Assembly: GCA_964019165.1 (NCBI GenBank)
Contig: OZ025283.1
Span: forward strand, 6,650,001 to 6,714,000
Direction of reading: 5' to 3'
Origin: Mastigias papua
Lineage: Eukaryota > Cnidaria > Scyphozoa > Rhizostomeae > Mastigiidae
Length of the DNA stretch: 64,000 bases
Shown: piece by piece, positions 1-11,800 of the stretch
Layout of the letters: each line of letters starts with the position of its first letter
How positions within the stretch are numbered: position 1 is the stretch's first letter
Notes under the pieces: model-generated
What the model was told of the DNA's origin: nothing
The model's database searches: none
Seen by the model: only the letters and a program-made list of their open reading frames with translations
Program-made: the position numbers and the translations under genes

Positions 1-258
1 GTTATTCTTACAAGACAGTGACAGATACTTGTGGTGGTGATGGCCGTGTTGACTTGACGATTTGCTCATTATTACGTTTATTTATACTATCATAAAACTA
101 CACACTTATTGGCCTTACAATTTCGAAGGTAGCCATACACGACAAGGGTGGAAATTGCAGTTGTCACTAAACAACCAGCCGCTAACTTTGGATCACGACA
201 AGCTATTGATGATTAACAAACATTCCTAGCATTAATGATAAAGAGGTGGGCAATATAC

Positions 259-3200
259 CTTGAAAAGTAATGAAAGCCTGGCCTCGCATTCGACCTCCAA
301 GAACTTTATATTCCATACATGGTGCATCCATCGACTCAAATCTCACAAATAGCGAAGCCAAGTCCTCTTTTGTGATACCCCGGGAGAGGTTTTTCAAATA
401 AAGCTTCTGAAATAGACATGTGATACCTCAGGTTAACAACCAAGTTCAATCTTAAAAGAGCCGATCTCATTTCTTCAAAACCAAGCAAAAGCAAGTGCTA
501 GTAGAAAGAAATAATTTTTCAAGCCTAGTTTTTATACATATGGATTTGGACACAATTTTTTTACTGCAATGAAAACACCAGAAAAGTAAGCAATTTTTAT
601 ATTATAAATGTGCAAAATTACTAATTGGATAACTTCGAGTGGCTTGGATGACAAGGAACTTGAACAAGAGATGAAGAAGAGATGAAGAAGAGATGAAGAA
701 GAGATGAAGAGTGTAAAGAAAACCGTCCTAGAAATAAACATCTTCGGAATTCAATACACTTGAATACGAATGGCGTCAAAAACCACTTGAATCCCAGTTA
801 ATCCTTGTTGAATTTTAAGAACTTGCTTTACTGATCAAGGGTGGTTGTGCTTAAGCATAGAAATGGAATTCTAGGCCTCCTAACCATGTCTACATGATGA
901 AAAAAGAAAATGGAAGATAAAACAGTCTGAAGGGCAGTACAAATCTATACTCCAAAATCCTCTAAATCTATGCGACTTCCTTACAAACAAAAATTATATA
1001 TATTACCTTGTTTGGAATTCCAGGCTCATAATTAGAGAATTTCTTTAGGCTTTTAATCTCCTCTATCGTTAACCTGTTATGTTGTACTTGAACTTCATCC
1101 AATGGTTTTACTCTAAGGTGCAGTGGTGCAAGGATAGGGCCTATAAACTCCTTTATATCTTCGTTATCTTCGCTACTTTCTCCATCATTCACATCCAAAT
1201 GGCGAGTTGATTTCTTGTTTACATTTCTTCGCTTCCTGGCTTCCATCTCTTCGTATTCCTTAAGCGTTTTCATGACGGGATCATCATCAGGGTACTCTGA
1301 AGGAAACAAAAATTCAGTTATATTCTAAACCTTATATTCTAAAAATCAAAATTCCAATTCTCAGTGTTCAAAATTGCATATAAAATTGACTAAGTAAAAC
1401 TAATTCAAAAAAGTTACTTCTTCAAGTGTAAACCATGAATTCACTACAGCAGTTTAAAACAAGGACGAGATTATTTCGATCTTTTCGTCAAGCGGGCCAA
1501 AGGTACATTAAGCAAAACTTACATTAGTCAGAAATGAAGTTAATAAGGAATGGGGCTATCTACTGGCAGTCCACAAAAACTCCACTCGCGGGCCTTAGGT
1601 TTTCCAACCCTGTTTTAAACCACAGAGGTGATCATTTTCACTACAATTAGAAGTACTACGAAATTCAAGGTGAGCACTACAATAATTAAGGCAATAAAAT
1701 TCAAAATTGAAAGATTAAAAAACATGATTTAAATTTCACTACAAAATATTTTGGTTTCATTCTTTTATATATTTAACATTGTTCTATATAGTTCCTGTAA
1801 TTAAGTACAGCAGGAAAATTTTTTAAAATCAATTTCATTGTAAACTTTATCATCATCATCATCATCATAAAAGATCTCATCTGACAACACGAAGGTCACT
1901 ACAAATGGTAAAATAAAACACAACGTTAATTCACTGAGGTAAGTGATAATCAGGGAATACACTTGAGTGTGTTTGATTCAGTAAAATTTGCTAGCACACT
2001 GTTTCATATTAGCAAAACAGAGGAGATGAATGAATATCTAATTGCGTCAACACGAGCAAATTTTAAAACAGTTGTTGGAATGCATATTATTTCTTAGACT
2101 TTTGTAGATATTTCTTTCAAAATAGCAATAAGAATTTAGACCCACTTGACCTGTGAAAAGCTTGCGAACAAATTTCCACTAGAAATCACCCCTTCTAGAG
2201 AATTTGAAATTAAACTATTCAAATCAAGCTACAAACAAAAAACAACCAAAAGCTACAGCTTCAAAACTTTCCCAGATACTGGGAGGAAATGAATATCCCT
2301 GACCCCTTATGTTCACAGGTAATCATAAAGCACAAAATAATACCTTGAGCTTTTGCTTTGACCAAATGTTTCAGCTCATCAGCCTTTTTAGTTCCTCGGT
2401 ATATTGACTGTTCTATCTCTATCTCATGTCTAGACATTTCCCTAGCACTGCTAAAAGAGCCATCAGATTCACCACTATTTTTATCTAGGTTGACTTTGTC
2501 ATCAGTTGGCTTCTGTGGTCCTGATAACATATGTTGTGATGCAACAGATCTGGTCAAGCCCTTGAGAATAGACAAAATTTTCATTGGGGATAACTGCTGC
2601 AATGTATTTATAATATTCAACAATATTACAAAATTCCTAGACAACTTGTTAGTTGATCTTGCACCTCGAATATCCGTAAATAACACTAAGATAATTTCTA
2701 CGTCCTTAACATTCAATTTTTGACTCAACAGCAGTACTGGTACATTTTACAACTCTGTGACACAACCTGGTTCTCCGTATAGGAGGGGCCACCATAATTT
2801 GATTGCGTTGAATTTTCATTGAAAAGCAACGAAGATTTAGACGTTCATTAAGACTTCAAAAGAATTAATACGTAAGCAAAAGTTCAATAATCAAAAACTG
2901 ATACTCCATGATTTTCTCAATAGCCAGGTGATAATGATGAAAATCCAAAGTACGCTAGAAGAGATAAAATCAATTGCTGACAATTTAAATCCACTATCTC
3001 TCACCTCTTTCAGTTGCTGCAGGTCTATGATTGACTGTTTAAATGATTCAAGTGTCTGAGCCCCCGACCGTCTCTCTTGATCATCCTTGAACATTGCTGA
3101 TTGTTGAAACTGCTTTTTCTTGGCAAGTTCACTAATAAGAAATACAACATTTTTAGCTGCAGTCATGCAAAACTTTCTACACACATACACACTATTGAAC

Positions 3201-6200
3201 AATTCAAAGAATGGCTCATACTCTTGCATTTCTGGCACATCTTTCTTCCTTGTATTATTGGCTTTGTTTCAGGGTACGTCGTCTTATACATGATAAGATT
3301 GATTTTGAAATCTGCTCCTGTGCGATTCTTTTGAAAAAGATTATGATAGTATTAAGGGGCAGATCCAGCCAAAAATCTGACTTATGCGCATAGGCCAAAA
3401 GTAGGCAGTACCAAGCCTGGCTTCGGCATTGGCCTGGGTGTGGTCTGGCCGGATGGGGTAGAAGCACGATATGGTACTCTTTCGTTCTGTCTACACTACA
3501 CAAAAGAAGTGTTGGTGCTTTTGACCTGATTCTGAAATGTGCAATAATTGTGAGGATACTAGAGAGGAACACAAAAAATGCTAAAAAATGCTATAAAGAT
3601 GTTCTACCACATTTGAACACTACAGTTAACAGCCAATCTAGAACAGGTAAAAAAGCTCACTATTTGACCAGCTTAGATGACGCTTAATTTTGCCTTCTAT
3701 TCAAACCTCCATACAGTCACTTCTTAGGAAATTTGCCTATTGCCCTCGAGTTTCCCTGCACTTTTGAACTGCGTGATAGAGAGTATGTAATATGATTTGA
3801 TTAATCTAAATTCATTATTGCCAAAAGGAAACTCTTGTAAATAATCCATAAGTGAGCTAATTACCTGAAAATCGCTCCTGAGCGTTCGATATTTAGAAAC
3901 TGGAGTACAGCTCTATAATCAATTAGAGATAATCCATGGTGGGGGGTTTGTTCCTTTCCTCCTTCTTATTTAATTACACATGTATTATCTTGTGCTCAAC
4001 AGACGACTCTTATTCTCTACTTTTGTCAAGGTTGCATTCCTTAAGAGTGACTTTAAGCTTTGAAAGAAAGTGCACATATGGCCTTGTTATTTCATTTCGA
4101 GATTTTCTGGTTTAGAACTCTACCGGTGCATAATCCAGCCCGGATTTTGCTACAGGTACTACTGATCAAGCTAAACTCTGGCCTATAACTTTCTATGGAA
4201 AGCCATAAGTTAATACTCTAAAACTTATGCACAGTTACCTTGTTGAAAGAAAACAAAGAGTAAAAATAGGCGCTACTAGAAATTTAAATCAGGTGTTCCA
4301 CGTTGATCTGTTCTGGGCCCCTTCCTATTTAGTCTATTTATTAATGATTTCTTTTATGACATACAGCACTCTCAGGTATGCAGTTTTGTGATGTTGATAA
4401 TACAGTCTATCCATGTGAACAAAATCTAAATTCTGTTGAACATTGAGAGTGACATGAATATTGCAATTGACTGGTGAAAAACAAGAACTCAAACTCATCT
4501 AAATTTTCCAAAACTGAGATCATCATGTGGCCGGAATTGCTTTTCATATAGAGGTGCCCATCTTTGGAATAACTCTGTCTGATATAAGTTTTAAGATAGT
4601 GTTTATAGGATATTAAAATTGTAATACTACATGTCTTATATATTTAATTTTTATGTATTTCAATAATTAGTATTTTACAGGGTGTTTTGCAAAGAAATTT
4701 AGACATTTAACTGAATTCTCTACCCAGCTGTTTTGAATAACAATTGAATGACATGAAGGCAAATGAGAATAAAACAGGTCTGACCAGTTCATAATACACA
4801 TATCTACTTCTGTCAAGTTATAACTGTCAATCAATTTCAATTTTTCTATAGATATACGAATCTACATTAACAATTTACAAACTAACTATGAAGACGATAC
4901 CATGGGGTGGAAAGTATCATGACTACCCCCTGGTCTCTAAGGCACTCCTCTGGTCGAAAAACTAAATTCCACAGTTTGTAACACATTAATCACTCTTTTT
5001 AGAACGGAATAATCCAATTTCACTCAACAATAAAGCATTAGGCAAGTGAAAAGCAGCTCAGAGAACATTCTGATGAGATGCCACTAATGGCTCATTCACC
5101 CCAGAAATCAAATAAAGCATCATATTCAGACACAGAGTTATATTTTCCCACCTCTCAAGTGTAATTTTAGTTTCCAGTTGTTTTTGTAACATATTCTTCA
5201 GCTGAATTTCTGCCTCAGACATTTGTTTTTCTTTTGGTGGCTCCTCCTCAGTCTGCTTCCAAAATGGAGCTTTTGGTTGTCTCTGTACCAGTGCAACTTT
5301 ATTATGGACATCTTGCTCTTTGTCCTTTTTGGCCTTTGGACTATAAATTGATTTCAATGAAACATCACTGATCAAGATAGTGGTTGTTGTGGCTTAGTAG
5401 ATAAGACATCAAATCAATGGCTAAAGTTATCAAACTGCCTACAAGCCAGGAGACTGATGAGTCAAGTAGCCTCAGCAACAGGGAATTTGTTAACACTTTG
5501 TTGACATGGATAAAGCCTAAATTAATAATGTTTATAAGAGGCATAGAGTCTTGTTGCCCCAGTGGAAGACCCATTTAGCCTAAGTTGAGCTAAGCATTCA
5601 TTTCTGTTTTGATCACTTGCTTCATGACAGCTTGATGGAGACAATCAAAAATGGCACACAAATTACCTTCAAATCCCATACTTTTCACAAACCTTTCCAT
5701 TGCTTTTCTGACGGTGACTTACCAAAACATGTCTTTTGTTGGTACCTCAAAACTAAGGTTAGTGAGCTTTATGTGATTCTGCCCTTTGCTTTCCAAATAC
5801 ACTTTTTCCTACTATTCATTTCTGTGTGTATTCATGAAAAATTTCCTATCAAATATGGTATGCATGGCTAATTATGTACCAAATAAAAAAATAATTCTAT
5901 TTCTTAAATACCAAGTTTGAAACTAATGTAGCAGCAATTTGGTTTTATAAAGTTTTGTTGATTATGTACTCTGTTGTGCATACATTGTAACTTGATGACC
6001 CTGTATCTATTTCTGTTGTGAGTAGCACATATTTCATTTCATTTATATTATTATCAATCTAACAGCAAAAGAAACATAATTATAGACTAGAAAAATATAC
6101 TAAAATTAAGAAAGAAAACAAACTACCATAATGAACAGACAATAGATTGATTAAGGAGGAGCTCTCTAAGTAAATTAACTAATCAAGAGAGAGAAAGAGC

Positions 6201-7987
6201 CCCCACCCCTCATAATAATAGAGCAAGAATTAAATGACAATGACAAGATGAAGAAACCAGAAAAAACCATAACACTATTATTTCCATTTAGGCATAAGAC
6301 TTTTATTGATTCTATGATGATAGACCAGTTTATCTGTTTAGTGTTTTTGACTAATATTTGTGGTGGTAGTTTTCAATTAAAATGTGGAAAATACAAGGAC
6401 CTTTTACATGCTGTAGACTATCATTTTTAAAAGAATTTATTATAAAGATAATTTAAGACAAACTAAACTACAGTTGGTTCAGTTCAGTTTAGTTTTAATT
6501 TTCAAATTTCACAAAATACAAAACAGTGCATAAGAAGCAACATCTAAGTAAAATTGTAACAAGTTATAAACTACTAAGTATTTCAGAAAATACGTAATGT
6601 GAATTAGTGAGCTTTCTGCACTGCTGCCATGCATCAATTGGGGTGACAATAACAGAGGACTGCTGAAAACAAGCTGCAAGGTAACTTTGGAACTAACTCT
6701 TCAATGATTATCTCAAAGGCACAAAATGATTCAGAGAAGGTAAGACAGAACAAGAACTGCAGGACCCTACAGAGCTCTGCAAGACCACACTGAGGAGATT
6801 AATGGTTCATAATCAGACCATCCATATCAAGTGGCTTCTATAGCATACAAGGTACTGGAGCACTTGGTATTCAATGTTTCTTATGTAAAAATTGACCTTG
6901 AGCATGGATATTATAAACTTAAGCTTTTATACTCTAAAGCTATACACCTGAGACTGGACTAAAGAACAAATACTGTTGTCTATAGGCATGAAGACATACA
7001 TTAACTTTTTATAAATTAACCCATTCAGTAGGGTAACTATGCAAGTGGAAAAGTGTATTCCACATCCCTATGGGATTGCTACCTCTTCTGTATGAAGGTC
7101 CAAGTAAATATCAGGAGACTGAAATTTTTACACAATCACCATCTAGGTCCACTGAAGAAGAACGATAAGAAACTTCTACCAGTTCTCTTGTGCATGTCTA
7201 CCCATCATCTATATAATTCTTCTTGCTATATCTAAGATAACTGAAGTATTCATGACCCAGGCTATTTACCATTCCCGTGGAAAATTCCCTGTGATTCCTA
7301 CTTTATAACAAAATGTGACTATAAGTTTTACTGTTTTATCATATTTAATGCAGTAAGTCCATCATATAATTAGACACAAAGTGGTGAAAAGGAAACTTGC
7401 TCTATGGACTTTATTTAGAGGTGGGGCTTATGTAAGGGTTTTATTTGGGACTATCTAAATTGGAGACTCAATACCTTGGATTTAATAATAAATGCTAGCA
7501 ATACCAATAGAATTTTATTACCAAGTGTTACAACACAATATTCGTAGTAGGCCTAGTCAACATGATGAGTTTCATAGACTACAGTAAAAAATGCTGAAAT
7601 AGACGAAAAGAGAGAGTATGAGTATCTTTCTTGGGGTACATCATTGCACTAGCAATTCAACATCAATTCTTACTGCACGTGACTTCCAAAAGGCTTTTCA
7701 AAATAAAGCAGAAAATCAAACAATTTATCTATAATCTATCTAAAGTATTACCCAAAAAAAACCTCTGCCTGCGACGAAGGTACAAATCATGCTATGAGAA
7801 ACGTAGGACATTTGTCACCAGACACAATTCAGTTGAATTATGAATACAAAAACTCGTTTTAACTGTGTGTTTCAAAAGTAGTTCCATGAAGAGGCAAATA
7901 TTGAAATCTAATGAAAATGAAGACAAACGCGAATAATACGCACCCAATAAAGATTTCATCGTCACTTCCTTGTTCCTTGTCTGCCAT
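259..7987 (-). CDS. RBM41: RBM41, RNA-binding protein of the minor spliceosome (3' end outside window)
   Basis: Six coding exons read on the minus strand: 7987-7944, 5367-5152, 3131-3005, 2596-2344, 1296-1007 and 406-259. All borders are GT-AG and every reading phase joins, giving 359 residues before the left edge. The start ATG (7987) opens MADKEQGSDDEIFIG. Exon 2 carries QLKNMLQKQLETKITLE, exon 4 ends with an RHEIEIEQSIYRG-like segment, and exons 5-6 carry NYEPGIPNKKLYLKNLS followed by GRMRGQAFITF, the RNP2 and RNP1 strands of the C-terminal RRM. Together these match vertebrate RBM41 from end to end; the linker before the RRM separates it from its paralogue RNPC3 (U11/U12-65K). In vertebrates RBM41 is reported to bind U12 and U6atac snRNA hairpins. 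The end of the RRM and the stop codon must lie left of base 1. Exon 4 has a tandem NAGNAG acceptor (start 2596 or 2593). Confidence 0.9.
668..711. repeat. 12-bp tandem repeat in RBM41 intron 5
   Basis: About 3.6 direct copies of a 12-base unit, GAGATGAAGAAG, lie in the intron between RBM41 exons 5 and 6. It gives rise to a false low-complexity ORF on the minus strand. No function is apparent. Confidence 0.8.
4236..4590 (+). pseudogene. Decayed non-LTR reverse-transcriptase fragment in RBM41 intron 2
   Basis: On the plus strand, antisense to RBM41, the reading frame from 4236 gives QRVKIG. After a frame change it gives a GVPR-stop-SVLGP block followed by FINDFFYDIQHSQVCSF, the B-box and approach to the catalytic region of a LINE reverse transcriptase. 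A second frameshift precedes DVDNTVYPC, where the family would have the FADD motif. A short C-terminal piece resembling FSYRGAHLWN follows at about 4545-4575, so the middle has been deleted. It is the same kind of element as the better-preserved copy at 39.2-40.6 kb. Dead fragment. Confidence 0.8.
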
Positions 7988-8897
7988 CGCTATAGTAGAG
8001 TTTATTTACATCTGTAATTGTTCCCCATGTTCCCACATCTGTGGCTCCCGCTATCCACCATTTTGGCATGAAATAACAACTACGAAGGAATTGACCTCGT
8101 TTCGATTCGAAACAGCTGATTCTTGACAGGTCACGTGATATTTACAAGCTCCAGATTCAGTGATGGACGATCGTTGATATATTTTGAAATGTCACATGTG
8201 GAATGCTGCAAAACCGTTGATCGATCGCACATGTGCACAGCAGGAAGTCGAAAGGTATATCGAAATAGCTCTGTGTTTTCTCTGTACAACTGCTGTGTGA
8301 AATTATTAATGAAGATGGAATCTATTTCCTTTCCATTTGAAATGTTGTCGATCTTCCACTTCGTCTTACACACTACTACGTACAGTATGTGTTCATTGAC
8401 ACACCCCTCAAAGGAAAAATGTTTAGCTCACATTGTAATGAGAATTTCACTTGTTAAGTGCTTTCATGGGACGTTAATCTACGAAGTAGTTAAGAAAGTT
8501 GATTGCAGTCGAGGAGAGGGATGGCATATCGGCAGTTTCAGGGAAATGTAGCCGATTAGGGCTTACTGAAGTAACCTCGACATTGGCAAGCTCACATGGG
8601 GCATTGATCAGAACCACATACCTGAAGCCACCATCCAGACATCTTTCTGAGCTGTCGAGCTAGTTGTAGAATAGCATTTTAAAGCACAATCCGTTGGTGG
8701 AATGCCCACTTCAGCTTTAATAGTAGCCATAACATCACATCCAATGTCAGACAATATACATATGAACCTAACGAAGCACCTAAATCCTTTATTAATCAAC
8801 TACTCAACCAACTATCCGAAATAGAGACTCCAAGGCTTTCCATTACTTTTTGAAAACGTTCACTTATATTTCTAGGTTCTTTGAGCAGAGGTGAAAG
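7988..8897. promoter_or_regulatory. Divergent RBM41/REC8 promoter region
   Basis: Only 910 bp separate the start codons of RBM41 (minus strand) and REC8 (plus strand), so both promoters and 5' UTRs must lie here or in an upstream untranslated exon. A perfect E-box CACGTG sits at 8133-8138. An acceptor-like tract ending in TTTCTAG lies at about 8868-8874, just upstream of the REC8 ATG, which would allow a 5' UTR intron. No TATA box or conserved element could be assigned with confidence. A 142-codon plus-strand ORF at 8123-8551 has no recognisable similarity. Confidence 0.6.
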
Positions 8898-11800
8898 ATG
8901 TTTTTTCCAAAAGATGTTCTTGTTAGGAAAGGAAAGTTTGGTGTAATTTGGTGAGTTTGGAACTTGTCTGTTTGCTCAGTCCTGCAGTTTTAGCTGCCAT
9001 TTAGAGATACTTTTTTCAATTCTATGAAATTATCTTTCCCATGAAGCTTTCAGTTTTTTGTATTCTTGTATATATTTAGCAAGATTGGTATTTTATTTGC
9101 CTTCCTCCAGGATAGCAGCAACTCACTCTAGTGGAAGAAAAATGGACTTCCTCACCAAAAGGGATTATTTCAATGTTAACATCCCAAAAGCATGGTAAGA
9201 AATGCTGACTAATTTGTACAAAGCCATGATTTTTCAATTATTTTGTTACTTTTGACTAGACTACAAACAACTTTTGTTGATCATAACATGTCTGATTTTG
9301 TACCAGATTTAGCATTTCCTTTTGGAAAGGATTGTGGTTGTAGCCACTTATTTCCAATAGTTTTTACAGTGGCACAGTGGCTGCTGGGTAGGGGGGCTAT
9401 AGCTTGCCCTAGCACAGAATCTTTCAGAAATATGTCATTATTTCATCAAAACTTGAGAAATTTTCCCAGGATGTTGTTCTGTAGTATGAGAATTTTATTC
9501 ACTTAACTCTGTTTGCTTTCAAATTGAGTTTGTTTCACTTATCTAATGTTGAAACCTATAGCTGATGCTACTGTTCTCTTTTAATCTCACTCATAGTATT
9601 TTGCATTTCATACTTGGTAGAGCTACCAGTTTCTTGTGACTAAATTTAATGCCACATTTCTGTCTTCTCTTATTTATGATATAGCTATGATATCCTGCAT
9701 CCAACAATACCATTTGCTTTACGTTTATCATCACATCTTATGTTTGGTGTTTCAAGAATTTATCAGAAACAAACAAAGATCACCTTAGGTAAGGAATTCT
9801 GCTTGTATGCCATACCAATTCTGACCACAAGGTGTTTCTGCCCTTCAAATGTATTGTATGGAAATTGAAGAAGTTTCCTTCCTGCTTTTACTTGATTGCT
9901 AAATTAATAATAGACTCAGATACTGCTATATTTATTGCATCTAATTTGGAAATATCCAATTTATTTTTTACAACATCAAATACTTCCAACAATAGTATCA
10001 TTGCCAGAACTACTTTTCATCAAATCAGATAACCATTCCTTATTTGCAGATGAAACACAACAAATGTGGATTAGAATCAATGAAGTGTTTGACAAACGAT
10101 TTTCCTTAGAATTGTTTACAACATGTGCAAGGTAGATATCATAAATGATAAATGATATTTAGAATAACTTGTAAGGCATTATTTGCATGTGCAATAGGCT
10201 TGGAATGATGGAGGTTTATTTCTTTATTATCCTCTTGTATTTCTTAGTTTGAAGTGACAAGTAGGTGTTAGAAAAATAAAATCAAAGAAAAGTGGCATGA
10301 AACTGTAGTGCCAAATACATTTAATTGCTTGGTGCTTGTACTGTATGGTATTTTTTAAGCGTGTTTTTTTGAGAATCATCAGTTTTATTCTAGTTTTTTA
10401 ACACAAGTCTAATTTTTCCCTAGGACAGATTCAATTACTTTTGCTGATCCAATCAAAAATGCAACCATGGATTATTTGTTAGAGCCATTTAGGGAAGACA
10501 TCATTCCATACCCAGGACCCCTTTTTCATGCAGTAGGTTTCTTTGAATTCTATGAAAATGTTATCTTAGTTTAGGAATATCCAGTTGCATAGTGAGTGGG
10601 GACAGGGGGCTACAGCCTCCTTGTAAAAATTCTATTGGAAATTGAAACTGCATACTCCTAAAGCATGCTTTTACCCCCTAGAGCACCTCACATTACATAC
10701 CTGGGGAGTGACCCATGCGCATAGAGTTGCAATATCTATTAAATGAAACTGGTTTGTGTAAAGAATGCAAATGAGTCTTTCTTGTTAGTTTGAAGCGACA
10801 TTCATATTTCAACATATTGTGTTCCCACAATATCATGCTAGTGTCCCCAGACCCAGCTTTATGGAAATTTAATCTTTCTTACTTATATCAGAATTTGTCT
10901 GCTATGCATATGCTTAGCTTAAAATCTTGTGAGTTTGCTGAAAGTTAGCTTAAATGCTTTGTTTCAATTTCAAAGGGAGATGCTAGTTTTCTTGAGGTCA
11001 ATGGAGCTATGAACATATTTGCCTCACCCAGCAAAAGTAGTGTGAAAAGCTCCTCAAGTGAAATGATGACTAGCCCAATGCAAGCAGATAAAAAAGACAT
11101 CACTCTCCAGGATGAAGTATTCTCACCCAATCAACTTATAGAGGTTTGTGTCTCCATTTAGTTCCTAGGCTTTTTGAAGTTGTATGTTACCATGTGACAA
11201 TTGTTACTAGTTAATAAATTTTTTCATAAGATTAAAGATAATTATTGTTCATACAGAGGCGGATCCAGAGATAAAACTGACTGCCGCACAGCACAAGAAA
11301 CATATCAGTAAAATGGCGTGGTCAAAAGGCTGTGCGGTGGTCACACCCATTTTTTACCAGTAGCATATATTTACGATTTTTGTGAGATTCGCTTCTCTTC
11401 CAGCAATCCTCCTATATCATACAATAGCCTTCATTCTTTGAAGTACGATAGTGAGCGTACAGTTATCGCGACAGCCTTAATTTGATTTTCTAATTGTCTT
11501 TCAAAATTTCATATCAAACTCATGTCTGTTCTATTTTGTTGGCTCAGCATAGAACAAAGAAAGTAATTGATTGGCTCTCCTGAAGTCTGTCAGACTTTTC
11601 TGGATCCATAACTGGGTATTACAAGTCAAAACATGAGTTTTCGGAACCATAGAGAAATTGTCTGTCATACACTAATACTTTAAATTATAAAACTAATAAC
11701 CTTTCGTTTTCTCCAAAAGCCCACTATAATTTACTAAATCAGTAATCAATGTACTTTTGATGAGATGGCTCCACCATTCAATTAAAATTCATTTTTCTGC

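Noticed and set aside
2261..2728. Full 155-codon minus-strand ORF as a single RBM41 exon
   Set aside because: Only 2596-2344 joins in phase to the exons on either side and matches RBM41; the upstream part is open intron sequence.
2891..3238. Minus-strand ORF starting at 3238 as the RBM41 exon start
   Set aside because: The acceptor TTTCTTATTAG just before 3131 gives the correct phase with exon 2; the part 3132-3238 is intron.
8123..8551. 142-codon plus-strand ORF between RBM41 and REC8
   Set aside because: It lies in the divergent promoter region, has no recognisable domain, a biased composition and no supporting splice structure; probably chance.
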